A stretch of DNA of 64,000 nt from Heracleum sosnowskyi (Eukaryota; Streptophyta; Magnoliopsida; Apiales; Apiaceae), in assembly GCA_030848705.1 (NCBI GenBank), contig CM061235.1:131757228-131821227 (forward strand), in the 5' to 3' direction. Every line of letters starts with the position of its first letter. Within the stretch, counting starts at the first letter, position 1. Below are positions 11,844-23,139 of the stretch, in pieces. Position numbers and translations under genes: made by a program. The notes below the pieces were generated by a model. It was given only the letters and a program-made list of their open reading frames with translations, did not search any database and had not been told where the DNA came from.

Positions 11844-12339
11844 AAATGCAAAAGTAAATATTCAAAGAATATGTGGTGGGTCCGGTACTGATCCTGGATT
11901 CATCTTTTATAAACCCTTTCTTAACATTAGGGTTTACTTTGTACTCAATTATGATCTGTTTTTCTTTTTTTCAGCAAACTTTATATTTGGATTATAAAGT
12001 AAAAGATAACGTGACTGTAAAACAGAGACCAAAAAGCTACTAAGATTCCCCACTAAATTAAAAGTCGTTCTTTTTATTTTGTCTTGTAATACGCAAGTGT
12101 AATGTTTTGAGGCACTACTTAAGTAATATTGTGCTCATCGATCTCTGATATTCTTTCTGGATTAAGCAAGTGTAATGCCCCTTGTGATTTTCTAGTTCTT
12201 TTCTGTACAAGTTGTTAAGCAGTTTATTGCATTCTTTGGAATTATTTTGCTTTAATTAGACTTTTTTTCACTACAACAAATCTGGGTAATTATGACGAAA
12301 ATTTTACACTAAAATCGTCGCAATTGGTCCAATTACGAC

Positions 12340-12520
12340 GGAAAAATTTCGTCATTTTTGCTCAAGTCTTAAGTTCGGATTTTCGTCACAAATATCATTC
12401 TCGTCACAAGTATGTCTTTCGTCATAAGTATCACTTTCGTCACAACTATAATTTTCGTCATAAGTATAATTTTCGTCACAAGTATACATTTTCGTCATAA
12501 GTTTCAGCATGGGACCCACC
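12340..12520. repeat. CACTA subterminal repeats, about 21-bp period
   Basis: About eight units of TTTCGTCA(T/C)AAGTAT with small variations run from about 12370 to 12505. Because the period is close to 21 bases, the minus strand shows a false open frame with YTCDEN-type heptads at 12352-12567. These repeats are presumed transposase-binding sites by analogy with En/Spm subterminal repeats. Bases 12600-13222 hold further AT-rich element interior with no gene seen. Confidence 0.75.
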
Positions 12521-13222
12521 TTTTTCAATAAATTAATAAATGAACTTACGACGAAATATACCGTCATAAATTTATATTTTACAACAGAAAATCTGTTGAA
12601 AGTTACAAAATGGGCCCACCTGCTACCAATATTTTATTCATGAAAAAATAAAAATTAATATAAAAAACAGTATTTCATGTGCCAGCCACCCTGTGACATA
12701 TATCCAATACCTCTCAAATACAGAAACACCAAATACCGTCAAAATGTATACAAATATCAACTATTTGTAATAAATGTAATACACATCAATCTAAAACAAG
12801 TTTCTCTATATAATCTCAAAACGTTAGTTTGTACAATAACAATGCTTTGCCACAAAATGTGTTTGAGTATCCCAAATTAATAACAAAGTACATCTTGCGT
12901 ATAGCAACAATTAGAAAAAAACATGTTTATCACTATTTATGACTTCCCAAAAAGATGATCATGATACCCGAAGTTTTAATCTATGCAACTTGTCTCTCCC
13001 ATGTGATATTCCAGCAGACCACTTTTTGAAATTAAAAATAGAGATATTTCGGTCCCTATACTTTGGTTGAAGAGTCTTTTATCATCCTCATACTTCACAG
13101 TAGTAGTCGCAACTCTTATAGCTGTACATTAAAGCAAAGGGAAAAAAATTAAAAGCAGGGTATACCAGAGGAAGATGATGGCTACAATATATCTAATAAT
13201 ATATTAAAAACAATGGGCACGG

Positions 13223-13559
13223 TGTTATAATATAAATAAATAAAGGTGATTGTCAAATCTTACTCAAGAAGCCTCGCAAAGCTTACTGAGGAAGTCTCGC
13301 GAAACTTACTAAGGAAGATTCCCACAGCTTATCAAGGAAGACTTGCATAGCTTAGTCAAGAAGATTTGTAATACTTACTAAAGAAGACTAGCTTATCTTC
13401 CTTAGGAAGACTTGTAATCCAACTACTATAAATAGGCATTCAACTAATGAAATCAACATAACTTTCTCTCTGCATCTCCTATTCTCTTATACTTCCTCTC
13501 TACTTTTCTATTCTCATATATAAATCTTTCTCGGTAGATAATTATTAATATTTACAACA
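13223..13559 (+). repeat. Copia 5' LTR
   Basis: Begins TGTTATAATATAAATAAATA and ends TTTACAACA. Short internal units around GAAGACTTGCATAGCTTA and GAAGATTTGTAATACTTA recur. A TATA-like CTATAAATAGG lies at about 13425-13435, giving a leader that starts about 120 bases before the LTR end. Confidence 0.95.
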
Positions 13560-13580
13560 CGTTATCAGCACGAGACTCTG
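13560..13580 (+). other. Probable primer-binding site of the Copia element
   Basis: CGTTATCAGCACGAGACTCT lies directly after the 5' LTR. Its TATCAG core resembles the initiator-methionine tRNA complement used by many plant Copia elements, although it is not the canonical TGGTATCAGAGC. Confidence 0.6.
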
Positions 13581-13866
13581 CCAATTGAAGCTTAATCAAC
13601 AAAGGAGGTATGCTTTGATTTCAATTATTATCATCTTCTTTTTACTAATTGTTTTAGTTTGTTAAATGATTATCTAATATATTAAAGATGGCTATGCCGT
13701 CAGTACTACTATAAAGATGGCTATGCCGTCAAGTAATATTCAAAGGTTTTGTGGTCAGCTATGCCGTCGTAACTTTTGAATTAAATTATTAATATATACA
13801 TATAAATTTAATTAATTGTTTAAATCTTGATGTGCGATATTTTATCATGTTCAAACCTTTATTAGA

Positions 13867-14892
13867 ATGGCAAACCTTGCAAAATTAGAGTTTGTTGCTT
13901 TGGATGTATCTGTGGACAATTATCTATCATGGGTGCTAGATGCAGAATTACACCTTAGTGCTAACGGATTAAAAGACACCATAGAATCAGGAAAACCCCC
14001 AACTGTTGAACAAAATGTGAAAGCTATCATTTTTCTCAGACATCACATTCATGAAAATTTAAAATCTGAATACCTAACTATCAAAAACCCACTCACTCTT
14101 TGGAACAATCTTAAAGATAGATTTGATCACCAGAAACTTGTCCATTTGCCACATGCCCGTTATGAGTGGATTAATATAAGGTTGCAAGATTTTAAATTTG
14201 TTGCTGAATATAATTCTGCCTTGTTCAAAATAAGTTCAAAACTGATTTTGTGTGGTGAGAATATTACTGATGGTGACATGATCGAAAAAACCCTCTCAAC
14301 CTTTCACCCCAACACCATGATCCTGGCGCAACAATACAGGGAACACAATTTTCAAAAATATAGTGAGCTGATATCTCTCCTTCTTGTAGCTGAAAAGAAT
14401 AATGAGTTGTTGCTGAAAAATCATCAGATACATCCCACAGGTTCTGCCCAGTTACCCGAAGTACATAACACGTCATTCCGGAAGAATGAGCGTGGGAAAG
14501 GGTATAGAGGAGGACGAGGTTATGGACGAAACCGTGGACGTGGAAATTTTCGTGGTCGATTTCGAAATCATTATAACTCTGGCCACCTGAAGTGGCAGCG
14601 TGATGGCTACAACAACTCTGGCCACCAGAAGTGGCAAAATGATGTACCAAATAAAATAAAGGCACCGCAGGAAGGAGACACTAGAGATATCTGCTTTAGA
14701 TGTGGGGCTCATGGGCATTGGACCCGTACATGTCGCACACCTGAACATCTTGTAAAACTTTACGAGTCATCTAAAAATCAGAATGGACAAAGGGTGGAAA
14801 CAAATTTGGCAAGTTTTAATGATGAACCAATCAACAAGACCACAAATGAACTAGATAGTAGGACTAATCTTTATTATGACCTATATGAATAG
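13867..14892 (+). CDS. gag: Copia gag protein, intact frame
   Basis: An open frame of 341 codons encodes the capsid-nucleocapsid polyprotein. The N-terminal two thirds match the plant Copia gag (UBN2-type) pattern, with LSWVLDAELHL near residue 20 and NLKDRF near 85. A strongly basic RG-rich stretch follows (KGYRGGRGYGRNRGRGNFRG, about residues 211-230). Near residue 277 is a CCHC zinc knuckle, C-F-R-C-G-A-H-G-H-W-T-R-T-C, that binds RNA. The frame ends with TAG at 14890. Pol is in the same frame but begins after further stops, so expression of pol must use a separate mechanism (splicing, readthrough or reinitiation); which one cannot be told from sequence alone. Confidence 0.92.
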   Translation: MANLAKLEFVALDVSVDNYLSWVLDAELHLSANGLKDTIESGKPPTVEQNVKAIIFLRHHIHENLKSEYLTIKNPLTLWNNLKDRFDHQKLVHLPHARYEWINIRLQDFKFVAEYNSALFKISSKLILCGENITDGDMIEKTLSTFHPNTMILAQQYREHNFQKYSELISLLLVAEKNNELLLKNHQIHPTGSAQLPEVHNTSFRKNERGKGYRGGRGYGRNRGRGNFRGRFRNHYNSGHLKWQRDGYNNSGHQKWQNDVPNKIKAPQEGDTRDICFRCGAHGHWTRTCRTPEHLVKLYESSKNQNGQRVETNLASFNDEPINKTTNELDSRTNLYYDLYE

Positions 14893-14976
14893 TTTTTATG
14901 TACGCTTCTGCTTTCTACGTAATGATCTATGAATTTCTGTTTCGTGTACTTGTTTTAATGAAAATATCGTTTATTT

Positions 14977-17900
14977 ATGTGTGTACTCAGAGTAAGTATG
15001 GAAGATATTTGCATTGCTGACTCTGCCACCACTCACACGATTCTACAAAGTCGACAATATTTTTCACAATTAACTAAAACCAACTCTCAAGTATTGACGA
15101 TATCGGGTACATCTAATATGATCGAAGGTCTTGGGAAGGCTAGTTTTATTCTGCCAAATGGAACACAAATTCATATACCAAATGCCCTGTACTCTAGCAA
15201 TTCAACTAGGAACCTCTTAAGTTTCAAAGATATTCGCCTTAACGGTTTTCACATTGAAACTACTAGTGAGGATGGAAACGAATATCTTTTAATCACTTCA
15301 ACCACTTTAGGCTACAAGAAAATTTTAGAAAAGCTACACTCAATCTCTTCTGGATTGTATGCCACAAAAATCAGGATCATTGAGTCACACAGTATCACTA
15401 TTCCCAAAATTATAGACCCAAAATCACTTACCCTATGGCATGAGAGACTTGGTCATCCTGGAGTTTCCATGATGCGACGTATTATAGAAAATTCTACGGG
15501 ACATCCTCTTAGAAACCAAAAGATCATACAACAAGATGAACTTCCTTGTTCAGCATGTTCTCTAGGAAAACTAATTGTTCGACCATCCCCTGTTAAACTT
15601 CAAGTCGAATCCCCTAAATTCTTAGAACGGATCCAAGGTGACATTTGTGGACCCATTCATCCGTCTTCAGGCCCATTTAGGTATTTCATGGTTTTAATTG
15701 ATGCATCAACTAGGTGGTCTCACGTCTGTCTACTCTCTACACGAAATACAGCCTTTGCCAAACTACTCGCTCAAATTATCAAATTACGAGCTCAATTCCC
15801 TGACCACCCTATCAAATCAATTCGACTAGATAATGTTGCTGAGTTTACATATTCAACTTTCAATGATTACTGTATGTCGGTGGAAATCTCAGTTGAACAC
15901 CCAGTAGCTTACGTGCACACACAAAATGGTTTGGCAGAATCTTTAATCAAGAGACTTCAACTTATTGTCCGTCCTTTACTTCTCAGAGCCAAACTACCCA
16001 CATCAGTTTGGGGTCATGCTATATTACATGTTGCAAACCTAATAAGGGTCAAACCATCTGCCTATCATAAACAATCTCCCCACCAACTAGCCCTTGGTCA
16101 CATTCCCGATATATCTCACTTCAAAGTTTTCGGTTGTGCAGTATATGTTCCTATTTCGCCTTCACAAAGAACTAAAATGGGACCTCAAAAAAGAGTAGGA
16201 ATATATATAGGTTTTGATTCACCATCTATCATAAGATATCTTGAACCATTGACTGGTGATGTGTTTACTGCTCGATATGCAGATTGTCATTTTAATGAGT
16301 CTGTCTTCCCTTCATTAGGGGGAGACAAAGTTGTGTATAATTTAAATTCTGAATTGACATGGAATACATCAGGATTGAATGCTTTAGATCCTCGTACTAA
16401 TCAATGTGAATCTAAAGTTCAAAGAATTATTCATATGCAAAATATTGCTAATCAAATGCCTGATGCTTTTAGTGATTCTAGACATATTATAAAATCGCAT
16501 ATACCTGCTGTTAATGCTCCGGCAAGGGTGGAAATCCCTATTCGTAAATCAATTCCTGAAAAATTGGACGGTGATTTAAAACCACGCCAGAAGCGTGGCA
16601 GACCTATTGGTGCAAAGGATGTTATACCACGAAAACGGAAACTGATTGGACATGCCCAAGAAATGGCAAGTGTTCCAGATAATACCCCAGAAGTGGTATT
16701 ACCTCCTGAAGAGGTTCGAACCCCTGAAGCGGCTATAACGAAACCCCCAGAAGTGGGATTACCTCCAGAAGAGGATATTGCTCCTGAAGTGGCACATGCT
16801 TCCATAGAAGCAAAGGTACCTGATAATTATGAGATCTCATTGAGTTATGTACATAACAGGAAATTATTGGATCGTGGGAGTACTGAGATTGATGAGATAT
16901 ATGCTTTTTCCGTGGCATGTGATATCTCTATGAACTCCGATCCTGAACCACAAAGTGTGGAAGAATGTCGACAAAGAGATGATTGGCCAAAATGGAAAAT
17001 TGCAATCCAAGAGGAATTGCAATCCTTGCGCAAGAGAAATGTACTTGGACCTGCAGTCCAAACACCAGCTAGTGTGATCCCTATGGGGAATAGATGGGTA
17101 TTTGTACGAAAACGAAATGAGAGAAATTAAATTGTGAGATATAAGGCACGGCTAGTGGCCCAGGGATTCTCTCAAAGGCCTGGTTTTGATTACCAGGAAA
17201 CTTACTCTCCTGTAATGGATGGAGTCACTTTTCGTTTTCTAATAGGTATGGCTTGTATGGAAAGATTGAAAATGCGTCTCATGGACGTTGTGACAGCCTT
17301 CCTATATGGATCACTTGATTGTGATGTTTATATGAAAATCCCCGAAGGATTAAAATTGGAGGAAACTAAGCCTCGTCATTTGTACTCAGTTAAATTACAA
17401 CGATCAATATATGGCTTAAAGCAGTCTGGTCGTATGTGGTATAACAGGCTTAGTGAGTACCTATTGAATAATGGGTATATTAATAATCAAGTGTGTCCCT
17501 GTGTGTTTATTAAAAAATCTCAAATTGGTTGTGTTGTTATTGATGTTTATGTGGATGGTTTAAATATTATTGGTACTTCTGAAGATATTACTAACACTGC
17601 TAATTATTTGAAAAATGAGTTTGAGATGAAAGATCTTGGAAAGACAAAGTTTTGTTTAGGTATACAGGTGGAACACTTATCTTCAGGCATATTTGTTCAT
17701 CAGTCAACCTACACAGAAAAGGTTCTTGATTGATTTTACATGGAAAAATCTCATCCACTGACTACGCCAATGATTGTTCGATCACTTGAAGTTGAAAAAG
17801 ATCCATTTCGTCCTAGAAAAGAAAGTGAAGATGCTCTTGGACCTGAAGTTCCATATCTTAGTGCAATTGGTGCTCTTATGTACCTCACAAACAACACACG

Positions 17901-18564
17901 ACCTGATATTGCATTTGCTGTGAACTTACTTGCAAGATTCAGTTCTGATCCAACTAAAAGAAATTGGGATGGAATTAAACATATCTTGAGATATCTCCGT
18001 GTGACGATTGACCTTGGATTGTTCTTTCCAAACAACTCGAAATCACAACTGGTTGGATATGCAGATGCTGGGTACATGTCAGATCCTCACTTTGGAAGGT
18101 CACAAACAGGTTATTTATTCACATATTGTGGAACTGCTATCTCTTGGAAGTCTACAAAACAGACTATGGCTGCAACTTCATCAAATCATGCAGAATTACT
18201 GGCAATCCATGAAGCAAGTAGAGAATGCATCTGGCTGCGATCCGTCATTCAACACATTCAGCAATCATATGGATTACCAAATATCACAGATAGCCCTACA
18301 GTTATGTTTGAAGATAATTCAGCTTGTATTAAGCAGTTGAAGGAAGGATACATTAAAGGAGATCGAACAAAGCACATTACCAAAGTTTTTCTACACTCAT
18401 GAACTACAAGAGAATGGTGACATTGAGGTACAACAAGTTCGTTCAAGTAATAATTTGGCTGATATACTAACAAAGTCACTCCCCACATCAACGTTTGAAA
18501 AGCTACGAAATAATATTGGCATGCGAAGACTGAGAACCTTGCTACATCAAGATGTCAAAGTTTG
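14977..18564 (+). pseudogene. pol: Copia pol polyprotein with two stops and one frameshift
   Basis: Domains appear in order. The protease active site is DSATTH near 15018. The GAG-pre-integrase and HHCC zinc region contain LWHERLGHPG (15432) and CSACSLGK (15550). The integrase core has its three acidic residues visible in GDICGPI, RLDNVAEF and NGLAESLIKR. Reverse transcriptase follows with VARGFSQ-type and MDVVTAFLYGS motifs, then RNase H, ending at TGA 18562-18564. The usual GEF of the integrase is AEF here. In reverse transcriptase the YVDD box reads YVDG (about 17549-17560), losing a catalytic aspartate. Breaks are TAA at 17128-17130, TGA at 17731-17733, and a frameshift near 18381 just before the RNase H end. 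Pieces 14977-17130, 17131-17733 and 17734-18402 share one frame. Confidence 0.93.
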
Positions 18565-18697
18565 AGACATTTGATTAAGGGGGAGACTGTACTCTTTTTC
18601 CTTCGTCAAGGTTTTTATCCCACTGGGTTTTTCCTTGCAAGGTTTTAACGAGACAGTTAATCCCTGTAATAACTCGCATTTGACAATCAAGGGGGAG

Positions 18698-19034
18698 TGT
18701 TATAATATAAATAAATAAAGGTGATTGTCAAATCTTACTCAAGAAGCCTCGCAAAGCTTATTGAGGAAGTCTCGTGAAACTTACTAAGGAAGATTCCCAC
18801 AGCTTATCAAGGAAGACTTGCATAGCTTAGTCAAGAAGATTTGTAATACTTACTAAAGAAGACTAGCTTATCTTCCTTAGGAAGACTTGTAATCCAACTA
18901 CTATAAATAGGCATTCAACTAATGAAATCAACATAACTTTATCTCTGCATCTCCTATTCTGTTATACTTCATCTCTACTTTTCTATTTTCATATATAAAT
19001 CTTTCTCGGTAGATAATTATTAAGATTTACAACA
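18698..19034 (+). repeat. Copia 3' LTR
   Basis: Same 337-base sequence as the left LTR with about seven substitutions. It is preceded by a conserved Copia 3' leader (TTTTATCCCACTGGGTTTTT, about 18613-18632) and the polypurine tract. Confidence 0.95.
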
Positions 19035-19638
19035 CATGGGAAATATTAGCTTCAAAAAACAGGGATGTACTATGGTTTTAAATTAGTAGGCCATAACTTA
19101 CACCGTCCACTGTGGGCTGGCAGAAGATGTCACTCCCCCATTTGTGACCAGTACGTAAAAAAGCAGTAGTAGATCAAGTAAAGTAGCATATGAATTTCAA
19201 ATATATTTTTGTTAATGGCATTGCTTACTTGACAAGCCTTACAATTTAAAAAATGTTACGATTCTCCAGACAGAATATTAACACAACAGAATAACTTCAG
19301 AATAACCACAAAACAAGTCAATAGTAAATATCTGATAACACGTTCCAAATTTTATACTTACATCACTCAGAGAAGGTTGAGGTACTTGCTTGGATGATTC
19401 AAAAGAATCCAGTATAGGCCTCACTACAGCTGGAAGAAAGAGGCCTGAAATTCAAAAGATAAAAACTATTTAATAAATAACTTAAACTCACAATTTGGAG
19501 CATACAGTTGCAGTAGATTAAATGTTGGACTTAGAATAATACTTAAATTTATAAACTAAGTAATATAACAGTAGTAGAAACCTTACTTAGAATCAAGGCT
19601 CTATCCCGTAAAACATAATAATAATCCTTAAAGAACAT

Positions 19639-20846
19639 TGTTGGATATTAATGATTAAAATTTACAATAAAATTAGTTATGTTTTATATTTTAAATAATC
19701 CTAATTTTTATGAAACAGTTATAGTTTTTAGTGGAGATATTTGTGGGTGATGATTAGGGTTATCTATTTTGTAGGTGATTCTATTTTATGTACGGCCTAT
19801 ATACAGACTTGCAGATGTAGTTTACTTTATGGAAACAATATAAATAAATAGTGTTGTTTTGTTTACTTTTTAAAATACTTTTTGATTATATTTATTTTAC
19901 TTTTATCAATTATAAAATTCGAATATGGTATCAGAGCTATGTTCGCTTGAATAATTGGGCGTCAACATCAGCTGCAAACACATAGAAGACATAGTGTTGT
20001 TCGTGGTCATGAAAGAAGCCCAAGAACAAAGAAGAGCAATGAGAAATAAGGAAACTGAAGATGTCGTTGAAGGAGCTCTTTTAGCCAAAATATCAACAGA
20101 GAAAAAAAGATTTGCTACGTGTGCTCATTGTAAGAAAAATGAGCATGAAGAAAATGATTATTGGCATAAGGGGAAGCCTCAATTCTTTAAATGTAAGAGG
20201 TTTGGACATGTGCAAAAGTATTGTAGAAAAAAGATGGAAGAAAGTGTCAATAAGACACAAGTCATTGATGAAGATGAACTGTTTTGATGTTGGAGAGATA
20301 TGCTCCAAATGTGTAAGTTGGTGAGATGTGCATCAACATGAAATTGGTGAGAAGTGCATCAAGAAATGGAATTGGTGAAAAGTGCACCTTGAAGAAATTG
20401 TGGAGAGAAGTGCTTCATGGGGTGTTGGTGAGAAGTGCATCAACAAACATTATTGTTTGGTGATGAGAAGTGCATCACGGGGGGAAAAAATTGAAGAGAA
20501 AAGCTTAATTTTATTTAGTTTTTTTAATTTTAGTAAATTTGAATCAAGGGAGGATGTTGGATATTTATGATTAAAATTTACAATAAAATTAGTTATGTTT
20601 TAGATTTTAAATAATCCTAATGTTTCCTTTAGGAAACAGTTATAGTTTTTAGTGGAGATATTTGTGGGTGATGATTAGTGTTATTTATTTTGTAGGTGAT
20701 TCTGTTTTATGTACGGCCTATATAAAGACTTGCAGATGTAGTTTACTTTATGGAAACAATATAAATAAACAGTGTTGTTTTGTTTACTTTTTAAAATACT
20801 TTTTGATTATATTTATTTTACTTTTATCAATTATAAAATTCCAACA
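19639..20846 (+). mobile_element. Small LTR retroelement with a gag remnant (TR-GAG/TRIM-like)
   Basis: Terminal repeats lie at 19639-19925 (287 bases) and 20555-20846 (292 bases), starting TGTTGGATAT; the right one ends CCAACA. The primer-binding site TGGTATCAGAGC is exact at 19926-19937, and a purine tract AATCAAGGGAGGA (20542-20554) precedes the right repeat. Flanking duplications are AACAT (19634-19638) and AACAC (20847-20851). The interior is only about 630 bases and encodes a zinc-knuckle fragment, with no pol. Such elements depend on enzymes of full-length Copia relatives. Confidence 0.88.
19955..20287 (+). CDS. Gag nucleocapsid fragment of the TR-GAG element
   Basis: Open frame of 110 codons lacking the capsid part. 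Its second half carries a paired zinc-binding pattern: C-A-H-C-K-K followed by a knuckle-like C-K-R-F-G-H-V-Q-K-Y-C. In Copia gag the second motif would normally be C-x2-C-x4-H-x4-C, and here the first pair is displaced (HKGKPQFFKCKRFGHVQKYC), so the knuckle is imperfect. The start near 19955 may not be the true one. Expression is not implied. Confidence 0.65.
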   Translation: MGVNISCKHIEDIVLFVVMKEAQEQRRAMRNKETEDVVEGALLAKISTEKKRFATCAHCKKNEHEENDYWHKGKPQFFKCKRFGHVQKYCRKKMEESVNKTQVIDEDELF

Positions 20847-22440
20847 AACACAAACCCTGAGCTAAGAAATTGGCGATCAGGTGATACACTGTGGGGGGTA
20901 TAGATTACTTAAATCTTATGTTACACGGTTCGGCTATGTGAATTTTCTAACTCTTGAATTTGCTTACTTCAAAATTAGCTGGATGCACAGACACTATTAA
21001 AAATTTAATATCCAAATTTTGTACTTGGTGATGTGGGTAAGAGTTAAGACAAACAAAGCACCAACAATTCGTCCACTACAAGGATTTCACCGCAGAAAAA
21101 GTATAAACAAGAGGTTATATTCTTGAATGTGAAATTATAATTTGGTGTGATGGTGTCCCAAATCTTAACAAACATTCATACTAGTATTCAAATTACAAAG
21201 CCTAAAGTTCATAATTTCGAATCTATGTGAGTTCAAGATCTCTACATTACAACCAACCTGTTCAAGCTCTGTCCTGATTTCCTCGACAGCATATCTCAGC
21301 TCTTTCCTCATTGCTTGATACAATTCACCGTGTACGACTTCGCAAACAGGGTGCTCTGCCTGAGGTGTTATATCAAATTATAAAAAGAAACATAATAAAA
21401 AGTAAACCTAAAAGACTCGATAGAAAATGCAGCTGTTATAAAAGGAACAGTCAGCATACCTTTTGTGCATAAATTGCACGAATAGTTTTTTCAACCTCAT
21501 TTTTACCATAAAGAGCATCCTTTGCTTCATCATCAGTCAAAGAAGAAGAATGGCTCTAAATGACACAACGAAATGCATCATAAAACATTTCAGTTCTATA
21601 AATGAATAAAATAAAAACTTAAAATTTCTTATCATGTGCACTTGGTCTATTTATACAATAAAGAATCATGATTCCACATAGGATGCCAAAACACTATAAC
21701 AAATACTCTGTCAATAAACTAGCAAGAAAAGTAAAACTCTTACCGAGTACCCATCATGTGACCTCAGTAGATCTGTTAGGCTGTATGACCTTACTAATCG
21801 CTGATCACTTGCCGGTTTCTGTGGATTAGAAATTCTACCATTACCTGGTTAACCATGTGGAATAGATAAAGCTTAGAATGCAAACAATGTGTCATATGTT
21901 TCCAGGTCCTTCCAAACCCGTTCAAACTAAAGTAACAGATGCAAACAATGTTGATATAAAATGGACATAAGAAAAACCATTTTGGTAACCAGATTAAAGC
22001 CTTTCAAATACCCATTGAACTGGACTATGGAGGCCTCGTACAAAACAAATCAAAGACCTAAATCATGTATTACAGTCACTCCAAAATCAAAATGTATATA
22101 AAATGAAACAATATATATAACCATACACAAAATAATGAAACTTTACCTCGAATCCACAAATCGAAGCCCTAAATCCCTAAATTGAACCCAACCTAAAGCC
22201 CCAAATCCAACCTGAACTAAAGCCCTAAATTGAACCTGAACTGAAGCCCTAATTCCAATTGAAGATTCAAAATCCCGATAAATCAATTACAAAAGTGAAA
22301 AATCCTTAAATCAAATCAATCGAAGAAGGCTAAAATCGAAGTTGTTTTTTGTATGTAATATGTATGTATGTATGGAGAGAGGATAGAGATAGAGAAAGAG
22401 AGAAGCAGTTGGAAGAATTGTGAAGTGTGGGAGAGAAAGA

Positions 22441-23139
22441 CGCTTGTTTCGTGAAATAATTGGAAAGAGCAGTATTTTTGCCTCCCACGCTATTTTTCAT
22501 CTATGTTCGTGCAAGGTGCTATTATAATCCTTTCTCAAAAAATTTCTAAAAATAATTTAACAAAATGTGTTTTTAAATAAAATAATATTTTTAACATAAA
22601 ATTAAAGTGTTTTTTAAATTCTCCCTTTCGTCTTAATCATTTATCGAAATTTTGAATAAAATGTTGAAAAGGTTTATTATTTAATATTTTTCATTGTTTT
22701 AATATTATATCAACTATCAGTATATTTATAATCATTTCACTTTTTCTCAAAATTCATATTTCAACTTCTATTTTAAAATACATAACATAACATCAATATT
22801 AAATTCTAGCATACAATATTAAACACCAATCCATGACTAAACACTATTTAGAATTAATAGTCAAATGACTAGTTGACTACTATAATTTCGAAACAAATAA
22901 ATTTATTTGTTTATAATATTATTTGAATATCACTCAAACATATAAATTTTGACATCCATACGGTTGGAACGTCGGTAAATATTTTTTCAAAAAAATCAAA
23001 ATACCAATATGGGATTAAACACTAGTTAGAAATAATGGTCAAATAATTACTTGACTATTATAGTCTCAAACCAAATGTTTTTGGGAAATTTTTTAATTTA
23101 CCGCCAAATGTTTTTGGGAAAATTTTGAATTTACCACCC
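22441..23139. other. AT-rich CACTA interior, nothing recognised
   Basis: About 700 bases of AT-rich sequence between the captured gene leader and the right subterminal repeats. No protein-like frame is seen. Confidence 0.5.

Larger units (their letters stand above)
13223..19034 (+). mobile_element. Ty1/Copia LTR retrotransposon, nearly complete, inactive
   Basis: Two LTRs of 337 bases (13223-13559 and 18698-19034) differ at about seven positions by eye, indicating a recent insertion. The flanking 5-base duplication is CACGG (13218-13222) versus CATGG (19035-19039), with one mismatch. A primer-binding-like sequence follows the left LTR, and a purine tract AATCAAGGGGGAG (18685-18697) precedes the right LTR. 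The internal order gag, protease, integrase, reverse transcriptase, RNase H is Copia-type. Two in-frame stops, one frameshift and a changed RT catalytic residue make it non-autonomous now. It is inserted in the outer CACTA. Confidence 0.95.
19084..22440 (-). pseudogene. Captured host-gene fragment (exons and 5' leader) in the outer CACTA
   Basis: On the minus strand, exon-like segments bounded by splice signals occur in order. A CT-rich leader lies at 22440-22140. An exon at about 21817-21750 reads SDQRLVRSYSLTDLLRSHDG. An exon at about 21556-21464 reads SLTDDEAKDALYGKNEVEKT. An exon at about 21361-21261 reads HGELYQAMRKELRYAVEEIR. An exon at about 19446-19367 reads LFLPAVVRPILDSFESSKQV, and a possible one ends near 19090. 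Donors and acceptors (GTAAG, GTATG, CAG, TAG) are preserved. I do not recognise the parent gene, but the acidic, Arg/Glu-rich text is clearly protein-like. A retroelement at 19639-20846 splits an intron. This is gene capture at the DNA level by a CACTA element. Confidence 0.6.

Noticed and set aside
12340..12520. Regular repeats considered as a CRISPR array
   Set aside because: The repeats are degenerate, directly adjacent without unique spacers, and belong to a eukaryotic CACTA terminus.
12352..12567. 71-codon minus-strand frame with repeated YTCDEN-type heptads
   Set aside because: It is the translation of CACTA subterminal repeats with a period close to 21 bases, which automatically stay open; there is no start context or homologue.
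14264..14748. Minus-strand frames of 133 and 91 codons
   Set aside because: Shadows of the Copia gag frame, lying opposite its basic RG-rich region and zinc knuckle.
13223..19034. Considered as an integrated virus
   Set aside because: Copia gag-pol order, LTRs, primer site and lack of an envelope or movement gene identify an LTR retrotransposon.
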